Part shown: piece after piece, positions 35,238 to 44,040 of the stretch
Layout of the letters: each line of letters opens with the position of its first letter
How positions within the stretch are numbered: the stretch's first letter is position 1
Origin: a bacterium
GTDB lineage: Bacteria > Campylobacterota > Campylobacteria > Campylobacterales > Sulfurovaceae
Direction: 5' to 3'
NCBI GenBank assembly: GCA_018822805.1
Contig: JAHJJU010000016.1
Coordinates: 1 to 47,933 of the forward strand
DNA length: 47,933 bases
Position numbers and translations under genes: made by a program
Notes under the pieces: generated by a model
What the model was told of the DNA's origin: nothing
The model's database searches: none
What the model saw: the letters and a program-made list of their open reading frames with translations, nothing else

Positions 35238-35336
35238 ATGTGAATAATTCTTTAAATATTATCAAAAATTGGCTAAAATGTGGGTTTAAAACGAGGTGTG
35301 AATGTATTATTCACACTGTGAACAAAGGTGTGAATG
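35238..35336. other. DnaA-box cluster upstream of dnaA (second origin part)
   Basis: The gap between dnaA and ruvC holds five TTCAC-core sites: ATGTGAATA at 35238-35246, GTGTGAATG at 35296-35304 and again at 35328-35336, TTCACAC at 35310-35316 and GTGAA at 35318-35322. The last GTGTGAATG covers the ruvC start codon. An AT-rich stretch lies between the first and the others. TTCAC is the core of Campylobacterota DnaA boxes, so this is the probable oriC1-like half of the origin and may also autoregulate dnaA and ruvC. Confidence 0.65.
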
Positions 35337-35819
35337 AAAATCTTAGGAATCGATCCCGGTACCCGAAATTTAGGCTACTGTATACTAGAATTAAACCGTG
35401 AAAAGTATGGCTTGATTGAGGCTGGAATACTTAAATTTAAAAAAAATATTTTAAAAGAGCAAATATTAGAATTAACTAAAGGATTGGATGTAATTTTATC
35501 TTCTCATAATATCGATGAAGTGGCGATTGAGGACATTTTTTATGCCCACAATCCTAAAACTGTACTTAAGTTAGCACAGTTTCGTGGAGCTTTAAGTTTA
35601 AAAATACTTTTATCTGTTGGAAATTATGAAGAGTACACCCCTTTACAAGTGAAAAAGTCTATTACCGGAAATGGAAAAGCAACAAAAGAGCAAGTAGCTT
35701 TTATGGTTAAGCGATTGTTAAACATTAAAAAAGAAATTAGACCTTATGACATTACCGACGCCATGGCAGTTGCCATTACACATGCACAACGTGTGAAATT
35801 TTCCGGTACCATGCTTTAG
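35334..35819 (+). CDS. ruvC: Crossover junction endodeoxyribonuclease RuvC
   Basis: RuvC cuts Holliday junctions symmetrically during recombination, with RuvAB. The 161-residue protein has the RNase H-like acidic residues: D7 in [14 protein letters not shown]66 in VAIEDIFY, and a pair of aspartates in [10 protein letters not shown] near residue 140. Length is normal. The start ATG 35334 lies inside a DnaA box, with GTG repeats rather than a clear ribosome site upstream. It is divergent from dnaA, a placement seen in several Campylobacterota. Confidence 0.95.
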   Translation: MKILGIDPGTRNLGYCILELNREKYGLIEAGILKFKKNILKEQILELTKGLDVILSSHNIDEVAIEDIFYAHNPKTVLKLAQFRGALSLKILLSVGNYEEYTPLQVKKSITGNGKATKEQVAFMVKRLLNIKKEIRPYDITDAMAVAITHAQRVKFSGTML

Positions 35820-35855
35820 ATATTAGGAGATAGTGAGGTGGAAAAACAATGGATT

Positions 35856-35882
35856 ACCATTGCTCTTAGAAAGAGCAATGGT
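35856..35882. terminator. Perfect 12-bp hairpin between ruvC and the L,D-transpeptidase
   Basis: ACCATTGCTCTT (35856-35867) pairs with AAGAGCAATGGT (35871-35882) across a three-base loop, between two convergent genes. There is a short T-run about 12 bases past the stem on the minus strand. Likely a shared terminator. Confidence 0.55.
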
Positions 35883-35911
35883 GTGAATAACTTATGGTGA
35901 GTACGCTGTTG

Positions 35912-37567
35912 TTAGTATTGAGCTGTCTGGTTGTTACGATTGTAACTTCCTCTTTGTGAGCTTTCAATGAATGAATCGTACTCATAAACATCTTTTCTAA
36001 AGTGTGTAAGACCATTACGTTTAAATACTGTAAAGTACGTTGTATGGACAGGTAACTTTTCTGTAAAGTTAATTACTTTATTGGTCAGGGTGTTACGGTA
36101 TTTATTGATCTGGCTAATGTCCGAAGACTTGAGTCGAGACTTTAATACCTCAAGCAATTCAAATGGCTGTTCTAAACGCATACATCCTGAACTGTAAACA
36201 CGGTAACGACGTGCAAAAAGTGATTTGTTATCGGTATCGTGAAGATAGACAGAGTACTTGTTGGGAAACATAAATTTTATGCGTCCTAAGGCATTATCAT
36301 CCCCAGGGTACTGGACAAAACGGTAAGGGATACCCCCTTTCTCCGGATCTTGATAAGGAAGGAGTTTATCTATGGTAAAGTTTTTAATCTCATCATTTTC
36401 TTGCCAGCCGTTAAATGCATGAATATTATGCTCTTTCAAGTAGTTAGGATTTTCTATTAAAGCTGGAATTAAATCTTTTCGAACCAAGTTTTCAGGAATG
36501 TTCCAGTTGGGATTAAGTTCAAGATAGGTCATGTAACTTGAAAAAATCGGTGTTGGTCGAACATCTCTTCCTACTACGGCATTCATGTGTAAAATAGAAT
36601 TGTTATTACGATAGTAATCCATGGTGAAATCCGGAAGATTGACGCGAATATATTCCTCTGGGAACTTATTTGGAAACACTTTGAGTTTATCTAAATTGGT
36701 AATAATACTTTGGGCATGCAGATGCATTGGCTTATTAAGATAGTAAACAGTAATTTTATCAACAATACCATTTTGTTCCAATTTAAAACGATCTTTATAG
36801 CTATAGAGTGCTTGTGCTAACTCTTTATCAAAGATATCGTTGGTGTTATTTTTATTTTGAAGATCACCGGTGATAATTAATCGTTTTTTAATGTCTTCAA
36901 TATAAAGATATTTATCACCCAATTTGAGATCTTTACCATATTTTATGCGTGGAAGTGATCGAATACTTTGGTAGAACATAAGTGAGTCTATAAGCTCTTG
37001 ATGTAACTCTGGAAGAGGGGTTAATGATTGTAGAAAGCCATGAATGTTTTGGCTACTTATTGCTCTAAACAGTTCGCTAGGAGATGGAGAACTTTTACGT
37101 ACCATCTCCCAGTTCGCAGTAATATCTTTTGTTTCTTTAAGTGTAGCAATTTTATCTTGTACCATATCCCAATCGATATCACTCTGTACGATAAAGTTTG
37201 TCAATGCCAAATAAGCACGGGTTAATACAATGTCAAGTGTTGCAAGTTCATTACTACTCTCATCTAAATTCATTTGATCATGAAGAAGGTAAGTATACTG
37301 CTCTATTTGGCTTTGATGAAAATCTTTATATTTATAGTTAAAATAAGGATTTTGTAGTGCTTCTCTTAAGGCATTTAAATTATGTGCATGACCAATCCAT
37401 AGTGGTCTGTTTTGATTCATTCCATAGAGTTGGCGTATGATGTCCTGCTCATTTTTATGCTCAGAGAGTTGATAAGGTTCATTGTTGATAATAGATTGAA
37501 GTCTATTGTCTAGCTGTGTTGACCAAAGTGCTGAAAAAAGTAGGCTCAGAAGTAGTAAAAGTCTCAA
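35912..37567 (-). CDS. Periplasmic L,D-transpeptidase (YcbB/LdtD-like)
   Basis: The protein carries an N-terminal signal peptide (LLLLSLLFSALWS) and a C-terminal YkuD-type catalytic domain. The active site is YLHDTDNKSLFARRYRVYSS-GCMRLEQP, with the histidine, the SSGC cysteine at about residue 462, and the following arginine. Such enzymes form 3-3 crosslinks or attach proteins in peptidoglycan; in related helical bacteria homologues influence shape. The 551-residue length and the upstream helical region match the YcbB class. The start is TTG 37567 with AGGAGA upstream; no better start is available. It is convergent with ruvC and has no gene partner. Confidence 0.88.
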   Translation of the reverse strand: MRLLLLLSLLFSALWSTQLDNRLQSIINNEPYQLSEHKNEQDIIRQLYGMNQNRPLWIGHAHNLNALREALQNPYFNYKYKDFHQSQIEQYTYLLHDQMNLDESSNELATLDIVLTRAYLALTNFIVQSDIDWDMVQDKIATLKETKDITANWEMVRKSSPSPSELFRAISSQNIHGFLQSLTPLPELHQELIDSLMFYQSIRSLPRIKYGKDLKLGDKYLYIEDIKKRLIITGDLQNKNNTNDIFDKELAQALYSYKDRFKLEQNGIVDKITVYYLNKPMHLHAQSIITNLDKLKVFPNKFPEEYIRVNLPDFTMDYYRNNNSILHMNAVVGRDVRPTPIFSSYMTYLELNPNWNIPENLVRKDLIPALIENPNYLKEHNIHAFNGWQENDEIKNFTIDKLLPYQDPEKGGIPYRFVQYPGDDNALGRIKFMFPNKYSVYLHDTDNKSLFARRYRVYSSGCMRLEQPFELLEVLKSRLKSSDISQINKYRNTLTNKVINFTEKLPVHTTYFTVFKRNGLTHFRKDVYEYDSFIESSQRGSYNRNNQTAQY

Positions 37568-37658
37568 GGGAGATCTCCTATTAAAGTTTTTAAAATATGT
37601 ATAAAAACTTAATCTTGTGAAATTCTTAGAGATATTTTAAGGGAAGTAAGGAATAATC

Positions 37659-37687
37659 TATTTCAACCTTTAAAAAAGGTTGAAATA
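37659..37687 (-). terminator. 13-bp hairpin after the beta-barrel gene
   Basis: ATTTCAACCTTT (37660-37671) pairs with AAAGGTTGAAAT (37675-37686), extended by one A-T pair, with a three-base loop, about 11 bases past the stop of the porin gene on the minus strand. Confidence 0.6.
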
Positions 37688-37698
37688 TCTAAGCGTTC

Positions 37699-38310
37699 TT
37701 AGAATTGGTAAGCAGCACCAAGAGTTAGACCCCATGTAGAAGGAGTGTTTGATTTTTTCAAGTAGTTTACAACATCTGTAAATACAGACACATTATCAGT
37801 AAGACCATAATCAAGACCAGCACCATAAGAGAAACCTGATTCAGATGCTTGAGCACCAGCGAAGTTTGTTTTAGAAGCACCTAATAAACCATAAAGGTTG
37901 ATTACATCAGTAACATCATAGTTTGGTTTAAGGTAGGCACCATATTGTTTAAATTTAGTTCCATTATCTTTAGCAACACCGTAAGTACCTCTTAATTCAG
38001 CACCTAGGTAATCCATAAAGTCATAACCAATTCTACCTGTTAAACCAACTTGTCTCTCTTGGCCTGCTTCATCAGCAAAGAAGTTAGCTGTATCAGTAGA
38101 GTGTACAGCAACATCTGTAAGACCACCGGCAACATAAAGACCTAATGGTTCTGCTACTACCGGAGCAGCTACTACTGGAGCAGGAACAGCTACTGGCTCA
38201 ACAGGAACCACTACTGATTCTTGTTCGAATACTGGCTCGATAATATCTCCACCAGCAAAACTCATTGTACTTAATGCAGCGATTGCTACGATTGAACTTG
38301 TTAATTTCAT
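37699..38310 (-). CDS. Outer-membrane beta-barrel protein (OmpA-like/opacity family)
   Basis: The 203-residue protein has a signal peptide (MKLTSSIVAIAALSTMSFAGG), a proline/valine/alanine-rich linker (VVPVEPVAVPAPVVAAPVVAEP region, about residues 34-56) and a C-terminal eight-stranded barrel of alternating strands ending in aromatic AAYQF, the usual signal for outer-membrane insertion. It has AAGGAG before ATG 38310, a strong TGATATAAT promoter and a good terminator, so it is probably highly expressed. No OmpA peptidoglycan-binding domain is present. Ligand and role are unknown. Confidence 0.85.
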   Translation of the reverse strand: MKLTSSIVAIAALSTMSFAGGDIIEPVFEQESVVVPVEPVAVPAPVVAAPVVAEPLGLYVAGGLTDVAVHSTDTANFFADEAGQERQVGLTGRIGYDFMDYLGAELRGTYGVAKDNGTKFKQYGAYLKPNYDVTDVINLYGLLGASKTNFAGAQASESGFSYGAGLDYGLTDNVSVFTDVVNYLKKSNTPSTWGLTLGAAYQF

Positions 38311-38345
38311 ATTGAAATCTCCTTAATATAATAAAAATATATAGC

Positions 38346-38354
38346 ATTATATCA
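38346..38354 (-). promoter_or_regulatory. Extended -10 promoter of the beta-barrel gene
   Basis: On the minus strand TGATATAAT reads at 38354-38346, followed after about 30 bases by AAGGAG and the start codon at 38310. It is identical to the element before the LysR gene. Confidence 0.55.
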
Positions 38355-38434
38355 CAAAGACTCTAAAATAATTACTAAAAGTTTTAGTAATAAAAATAAT
38401 TTTTAAAAGTGTGTTTAATCATGCTTCATTGTGT

Positions 38435-39061
38435 TTAATCATGTTTTTCATCGTATATTTTTTCTTTAAAAAGGTATTGATGTTCTCTAGGGAGAGCAGT
38501 GTAAAGTTTTTGTGCCATTTTACGTATTTCCCATAATGCACTCTTATTACTTCGTAATTCTATGAAGTTTTGTAAGCTTCGTGCATTAATGGTCCACGTG
38601 AGTTCTGTTTTATAACTTTCAGGTAGGCAAAATTTAGCAATATCATTACCGATTCCCTCTTTTAAAATGGCTTGAAGATTATTAAGTGCTTTTATGGATG
38701 CTGTATCTACTAGAGTATTACCGGTTAAAACTATAAATTTGTTCGCACTTTCATAATCATCTTCTTTAAAGGGATCTATATTTTTAAGTTCTTTTAGTGT
38801 GTAACGGGTACTTTTTACACTGGGGCTTGCCATTCTGTGTCGTGCCAATTCTTGAAGTAGGGCACGTGAAATGCCTTTAACGTAAAAAGTATAAACCAAA
38901 TGTTCTAAAGTTGAAGCATGTTTGTATTTATTTCCTACACGATCTATGAGTGCTTTATCTTTTTCTCCACCTTCATCACTTTTGTCAAAACTTTGCCAAC
39001 AGGTACGAATAGCATGAGCACAAACATCTAAAGGGGTATGGTGCATAAGGGTGACTTCCAT
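38435..39061 (-). CDS. thyX: FAD-dependent thymidylate synthase
   Basis: ThyX makes dTMP from dUMP with methylene-folate and FAD, replacing ThyA. The 208-residue protein has the ThyX motif RHRMASPSVKS (residues 74-84), the required RHRx7S pattern, and flavin-binding HASTLEHLVY. AGGAG precedes ATG 39061. The last bases of the gene (TGTGTTTAATCATG on the plus strand) are repeated a second time just beyond the stop, a small tandem duplication of the 3' end. It stands alone, divergent from typA. Confidence 0.95.
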   Translation of the reverse strand: MEVTLMHHTPLDVCAHAIRTCWQSFDKSDEGGEKDKALIDRVGNKYKHASTLEHLVYTFYVKGISRALLQELARHRMASPSVKSTRYTLKELKNIDPFKEDDYESANKFIVLTGNTLVDTASIKALNNLQAILKEGIGNDIAKFCLPESYKTELTWTINARSLQNFIELRSNKSALWEIRKMAQKLYTALPREHQYLFKEKIYDEKHD

Positions 39062-39251
39062 TAAAAACTCCTAGAATATATTTAAATTTTTCAATTATTA
39101 TTGCATTTTGAAAGAGCTTTATTATAACGGTTTTTGCGATAATATATTCTTAATTTTATCTGACATTAAAAGGGTTTACTTACTTAATAATCTTTAATAA
39201 TCTTTGGATATAATTCGCGTAATTTAATTAATTAATAATAGGAAATCCTTA

Positions 39252-41069
39252 ATGCAAAAAATCAAAAATATTGCCGTAATTGCACACGTTGACCACGGTA
39301 AAACAACGCTTGTAGATCAGCTTCTACAGCAATCAGGTACCTACGCAGCACACCAAGAGGTACAAGAAAGAGCGATGGATAGTGATGCCATTGAGAAAGA
39401 GAGGGGAATCACGATTCTTTCTAAAAATACAGCGATTGTTTATGGTGATCATAAAATTAATATTATTGACACCCCAGGTCACGCCGATTTTGGTGGTGAG
39501 GTTGAGCGTGTGCTTAAAATGGTTGATGGTGTACTTCTTTTGGTGGATGCACAAGAGGGTGTTATGCCTCAAACCAAATTTGTTTTGAAAAAAGCAATTG
39601 GTTTTGGTCTTATTCCTGTTGTTGTTATTAACAAAATTGATAAAGATGGTTCAGATCCAGATAGAGTTATGGATGAAGTCTTTGACCTGCTTGTGGCACT
39701 TGATGCCAATGAAGAGCAACTTGAATTTCCTGTACTTTATGCAGCAGCTAGAGATGGTTATGCTAAATGGGACATGGAAGATGAAAACAAAGACATGACG
39801 CCTCTCTTTGAAGCCATCTTAACAAAGGTACCTTATCCCGTAGGTTCAGCAGACAACGATACTCAAGCACAAGTATTTACCTTAGATTCTGACAACTTTG
39901 TTGGACGTATCGGTATTACACGTATCTTTAATGGTAAAGTGAAAAAAGGTGATGAGTATCTTCTTGTAAAGGCATGTGGTGCTAAATCAAAATCTCGTAT
40001 CTCAAAACTTATTGGATTTAAAGGTCTTGAACGTATAGAGATTCAAGAAGCAGAAGCTGGTGATATCGTAGCGATTGCTGGATTTAATGACATTGATGTG
40101 GGTGACTCGGTATGTGACCCTGTTAATCCTGTAGCCCTTGACCCCATGCATGTTGAAGAGCCTACACTTTCAGTTATTATGTCGGTAAACAATGGACCAT
40201 TGGCTGGACAAGAGGGGAAACATGTCACTTCAAATAAAATCAAAGAGCGTCTTGAAAAAGAGATGGAGACCAACATTGCTATGAGAATGGAACCAATGGG
40301 GGATGCCTCTTTCAAAGTTTCTGGTAGAGGTGAGCTTCAGATTGGTATTTTGGCCGAGAACATGAGACGTGAAGGTTTTGAGTTTATGTTGGCACGTCCT
40401 GAAGTTGTAACCAAAGAGGAGAATGGTGTTAAAATGGAGCCATTTGAACACTTGGTTGTTGATGTTCCTGAAGAGTTCCAAGGGGTTGCCATTGAGAAAC
40501 TTGGAAAAAGAAAAGCAAACATGACGTCTCTTTCTCCAATGCCTGATGGTACCGTACGTTTAGAGTTTGAAATTCCTGCACGTGGTCTTATCGGATTTAG
40601 AAATGAGTTCTTGACCGATACCAAAGGGGAAGGTATTATGAACCACTCGTACTTAGAGTATAGACCATACTCAGGTACGGTTGAGAGTAGAACACCCGGT
40701 GCATTGGTTTCTATGGATGATGGTGAAGCCGTTGCTTTCTCTATCTTTAACTTACAATCAAGAGGTGTTATGTTTATTCACCCACAAGATAAAGTATATT
40801 CAGGAATGGTTATTGGGGAGTCTGCACGTCCGGGAGACCTTGATGTTAACCCACTTAAAGGTAAACAGTTAACCAACATGAGAACGTCAGGTGCTGATGA
40901 TGCCATTAAATTGGTTGTTCCAAGAGCGATTACTCTTGAGTCAGCAATGGAGTGGATTGAAGATGATGAGTTGGTTGAAATTACACCTCTCTCTATTAGA
41001 ATCAGAAAGAAATTTCTTGATCCAATTGTAAGAAAAAGATTGGCTCGAGACAAAAAAAACTCTAAATAA
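39252..41069 (+). CDS. typA: Translational GTPase TypA/BipA
   Basis: TypA/BipA is a ribosome-associated GTPase related to EF-G and LepA, needed for 50S assembly and stress or cold growth. The 605-residue protein has the G1 motif AHVDHGKT (10-17), G3 [12 protein letters not shown]4 NKIDKDG, and the EF-G-like C-terminal domains. Length is typical. GGAAATCC precedes ATG 39252. A REP-like palindrome follows eight bases after the stop. Confidence 0.97.
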   Translation: MQKIKNIAVIAHVDHGKTTLVDQLLQQSGTYAAHQEVQERAMDSDAIEKERGITILSKNTAIVYGDHKINIIDTPGHADFGGEVERVLKMVDGVLLLVDAQEGVMPQTKFVLKKAIGFGLIPVVVINKIDKDGSDPDRVMDEVFDLLVALDANEEQLEFPVLYAAARDGYAKWDMEDENKDMTPLFEAILTKVPYPVGSADNDTQAQVFTLDSDNFVGRIGITRIFNGKVKKGDEYLLVKACGAKSKSRISKLIGFKGLERIEIQEAEAGDIVAIAGFNDIDVGDSVCDPVNPVALDPMHVEEPTLSVIMSVNNGPLAGQEGKHVTSNKIKERLEKEMETNIAMRMEPMGDASFKVSGRGELQIGILAENMRREGFEFMLARPEVVTKEENGVKMEPFEHLVVDVPEEFQGVAIEKLGKRKANMTSLSPMPDGTVRLEFEIPARGLIGFRNEFLTDTKGEGIMNHSYLEYRPYSGTVESRTPGALVSMDDGEAVAFSIFNLQSRGVMFIHPQDKVYSGMVIGESARPGDLDVNPLKGKQLTNMRTSGADDAIKLVVPRAITLESAMEWIEDDELVEITPLSIRIRKKFLDPIVRKRLARDKKNSK

Positions 41070-41076
41070 TCTATAA

Positions 41077-41106
41077 CGGTGGGCATTTTTGCCCACGCCC
41101 ACGCTA
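41077..41106. repeat. Degenerate REP-like palindrome after typA (family A)
   Basis: GTGGGCA…TGCCCAC forms the same hairpin as at 13194 and 1653, followed by a duplicated CCCACG and GCTAT in place of GCTAC. It lies eight bases past the typA stop and may serve as its terminator. Confidence 0.55.
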
Positions 41107-41141
41107 TATTGTTTAATTTTCTTCAAGTATTTTTTTGTAAA

Positions 41142-41756
41142 TTATCTAGGTTGTTGACATCGTGGGTCAAAACCAATTTTCAAAATTTCTAGTTTCATTG
41201 TAGCTACGCCACTTTGAACCAAACCCAAAGTTTTAGCCACAGCATAAGAGACATCGAGAATGCGATTACCATGGTATGGACCTCGGTCATTAATTCTAAC
41301 CGTTTCACTTTTTCCTGTTTTTTTATTGGTTACTTTAACCAAACTATTAAAAGGGAGTTCTTTATGGGCTGCTGTTTTTTTATGCATATTGTATCGTTCA
41401 CCATTGGCTGTCTTTCTACCATGGAATTTTTTTCCATACCAACTAACTTTTCCAAAGGTTGTTCGTCCTATTAAAAGTGTATGAAGGTTAAGGTTATCAT
41501 CTTCATCCTCAATTAAATTCTCATCTTCGAGTGCTTCATATTTCCCCTCTTCACCTGCTTCTAGTGGGAAACTTTCTAAAATTTTCAACTCATCAAGAGG
41601 TTCACAGCGTGCATCTGATTGAGGAAGATGACTGCTGTCACTATTATTTTCAATTGTTATGATGGGGTCTATATCCTCAAGAATTTCATTTTTCCAAGAA
41701 CAACCACTAAAAACAAAGAGGCTCAAAATGGATAATATGATGTAACTTTTTTTCAA
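41142..41756 (-). CDS. rlpA: RlpA-family septal-ring lytic transglycosylase lipoprotein
   Basis: RlpA-type lipoproteins bind or cleave glycan strands lacking stem peptides at division septa. The 204-residue protein has a lipobox ending at C19 (SLFVFSGC), a short acidic linker and a double-psi beta-barrel domain: GKVSWYGKKFHGRKTANGE, AAHKELPFNSLVKV and VRINDRGPY with the catalytic aspartate. There is no C-terminal SPOR domain, so septum targeting would differ from E. coli. The start is TTG 41756, with AAAGGA upstream. It is convergent with typA. Confidence 0.87.
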   Translation of the reverse strand: MKKSYIILSILSLFVFSGCSWKNEILEDIDPIITIENNSDSSHLPQSDARCEPLDELKILESFPLEAGEEGKYEALEDENLIEDEDDNLNLHTLLIGRTTFGKVSWYGKKFHGRKTANGERYNMHKKTAAHKELPFNSLVKVTNKKTGKSETVRINDRGPYHGNRILDVSYAVAKTLGLVQSGVATMKLEILKIGFDPRCQQPR

Positions 41757-41837
41757 CTTATTTTTCCTTTAAATAACTCTTTGATATGTTTATAAATATT
41801 AGTACAACTTAAGTAAAATATTTGTCTATTTATTGCT

Positions 41838-43019
41838 CTATTGAGATCTCTTTATTTTCCCCATCCATTCACTTAGGGTTTTTTCAAATCCAATCTTGGA
41901 AGTTTCATAAAATTTCATTGCCTTACTTAGATAGTTTTGTTCAACCCAACCACCGTAATTGTGTGGGTAGAGGTAGTTGATGTTATCATGTTTTATGTTG
42001 GTTGGTATGGGATGAATCTCTCCGTTTTTTATGACAGAAAGGGCATTGTTTATTGCCATATAGGCTGCATTTGATTTTGGAGATGATGCTAGGTATATGA
42101 CCAGTTGTGCAAGCGATATACGTGCTTCAGGATAGCCTATCTGTTTGACAATGGTTAGTGTTGATGCTGCTAAGTTTAAGGCATGAGGATTGGCATTACC
42201 TATATCCTCACTGGCAAGTATACAGAGACGTCTTGCTATGAATTCAGCCGGTTCTCCACCATTAATTAGGCGTGCAACATAGTAGAGACTGGCATCAATG
42301 TCGGAACCTCGTATGGACTTTATCATGGCAGAGGCTAAGTCGTAGTGTGAATCGGCTTCTGAACTTCCTGCTTGCATGGCGTAGGGACGTATAGATTTTA
42401 ATTTTTTTAGTGAAATTTCTGAGCCCAATGCCATAGCAGACTCTAAAAGATTTAACATGGCACGAATATCACCTGCTGATGAGCTGACTAAAAAGGCTTT
42501 TGCTTCATCGTTTATATCGATAGATTCTTTTTCAAGTATCTTTTCAAGTTGTTCGTGTAAGGAAAAGTTATTCACATGTTTTAGTTCAAAAAGATGAGAA
42601 CGAGAACGCATGGCAGCTGTGAGTGAATAGTAAGGGTTTTCAGTAGAAGCTCCAATAATCAGTGCAGCATTATTTTCCATAAAAGGTAAAAGTACCTCTT
42701 GTTGATTTTTACTAAGCCTGTGAACTTCATCAATAAAAATAAGAGGTTTTTCTAAAGCATTGCTGTAGTTTTTAAATATTTTACGTAAATCTTCTATTTT
42801 CAAAGTGGTGGCATTAAGCTCGTAAAAGGGGTATTTTAGAACTTTAGCAATGATACGTGCTAGGGTAGTTTTTCCACATCCCGGAGGGCCATAGAAAAAA
42901 GAGTGCAGTAGGGCATTTTTTTCTATGAGCGTTCGTAGAACTTCTCCTTTAGCTAAAAGATGATCTTGCCCAACAATTTCGTCAAGTGTAGAGGGACGAT
43001 ACTTTAGAGCAAGAGACAT
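41838..43019 (-). CDS. rarA: Replication-associated recombination AAA+ ATPase RarA (MgsA)
   Basis: RarA acts at stalled replication forks and single-stranded gaps. The 393-residue AAA+ ATPase has Walker A YGPPGCGKTT (43-52), Walker B IDEVHRL, a sensor region GASTENP, and the C-terminal tetramerisation and MgsA domains (SSPKSNAAYMAINNAL, YPHNYGGW). The ATG at 43019 shares its A with the TAA stop of rluB, a coupled pair. Confidence 0.93.
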   Translation of the reverse strand: MSLALKYRPSTLDEIVGQDHLLAKGEVLRTLIEKNALLHSFFYGPPGCGKTTLARIIAKVLKYPFYELNATTLKIEDLRKIFKNYSNALEKPLIFIDEVHRLSKNQQEVLLPFMENNAALIIGASTENPYYSLTAAMRSRSHLFELKHVNNFSLHEQLEKILEKESIDINDEAKAFLVSSSAGDIRAMLNLLESAMALGSEISLKKLKSIRPYAMQAGSSEADSHYDLASAMIKSIRGSDIDASLYYVARLINGGEPAEFIARRLCILASEDIGNANPHALNLAASTLTIVKQIGYPEARISLAQLVIYLASSPKSNAAYMAINNALSVIKNGEIHPIPTNIKHDNINYLYPHNYGGWVEQNYLSKAMKFYETSKIGFEKTLSEWMGKIKRSQ

Positions 43020-43960
43020 TACTGCTTCTTATTCTTTTTGTTAGGATTGTTTCTGTTGGCGTTTTTTTGATTTTGCTCTTTGATTCTTTTTTTCTCTGCA
43101 GAGGCTTCTCGTCGTGCTTGATCTTCAGTTTGGTTTTTCTTTTTCTCACGAAGTCGTTCAGCTTGAATTCGGTCTTCTTCCTCTTTTTTCTCTTGAGCCT
43201 CTATCTGTTTCATGGCTTTAAGGTACTTGTGTGTGTCATCATATTCACGTCGTGTGAAATAACGGGTTTTACCCGTAGGAAGGTTGTTTAACTCTATGCC
43301 TCCAAATTCTACTCTTTTAAGGTCAAGAACATTGGCTTCAAAGTGTCCAAAGAAACGACGTAATTCTCTGTTTTTACCCTCAGCAATGGTGACACGTAGC
43401 TTGGTAAAGTTTTCAGAAACAGCACGAATTTCATAGTGAACAAAAGGAGCAAACTCCATACTGTAAACTTTTGATTTTTCATGTCCACCGGCCCTTGCAT
43501 CGTCTAAAATCAAACCTTCACGCATTGCTTCTTCCATTTCAGAACTAAGTGGTTTGTCTATTTTAATGTTGTAGGTACGATTCAAATCACCACGCATCAT
43601 CACCTCGGCTACGGTTGGAGAATCGGTAAGCAGCAAAAGCCCTTCTGAAGCAAAGTCCAGTCGTCCTATGGGAATGAAGTGTCTGAATTTACCGGGGAGT
43701 TTATGAAAAATGGTGGTTCGTCCACGGTCATCTTTTCGGGTAACCAAGGTACCTTTAGGTTTGTTAAATACAATCATGGTAAGTTCTGTACGCTCTTTGA
43801 CATGAAGACCTCGAACCGATATTTGGTCTCCCTCTTCTACTTCATAACCAAAGTTGTCTATTTTTTTACGGTTTACAGTAACTTCACCGGCTTCTATAAG
43901 GGCATCAGCTTCTCTGCGAGAGTATTTACTATTGTGTGAGATATATTTGTTGAGTCTCAT
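43019..43960 (-). CDS. rluB: RsuA/RluB-family ribosomal pseudouridine synthase
   Basis: This enzyme isomerises a uridine in 23S rRNA. It has an N-terminal S4 domain (MRLNKYISHNSKYSRREAD, to about residue 60) and the catalytic GRLDFASEGLLLLT with D102. The C-terminal 70 residues are a lysine/glutamate/arginine/asparagine-rich tail without fold, likely an RNA-binding extension. Member assignment to rluB over rsuA rests on overall likeness and is less sure than the family. ATG 43960 is preceded by AAAGAAAAAA, a weak site. Coupled to rarA. Confidence 0.85.
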   Translation of the reverse strand: MRLNKYISHNSKYSRREADALIEAGEVTVNRKKIDNFGYEVEEGDQISVRGLHVKERTELTMIVFNKPKGTLVTRKDDRGRTTIFHKLPGKFRHFIPIGRLDFASEGLLLLTDSPTVAEVMMRGDLNRTYNIKIDKPLSSEMEEAMREGLILDDARAGGHEKSKVYSMEFAPFVHYEIRAVSENFTKLRVTIAEGKNRELRRFFGHFEANVLDLKRVEFGGIELNNLPTGKTRYFTRREYDDTHKYLKAMKQIEAQEKKEEEDRIQAERLREKKKNQTEDQARREASAEKKRIKEQNQKNANRNNPNKKNKKQ

Positions 43961-44040
43961 TTTTTTTCTTTATATGGGGGTTGTGAAAATAACTTATTCA
44001 CATTATTGTTGGAATTATAGCATAAGTAAGTGGAGGATGT

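Noticed and set aside
39333-40624. Long open frames opposite typA
   Set aside because: Shadows of a clear typA gene; no ribosome sites and no recognisable protein.
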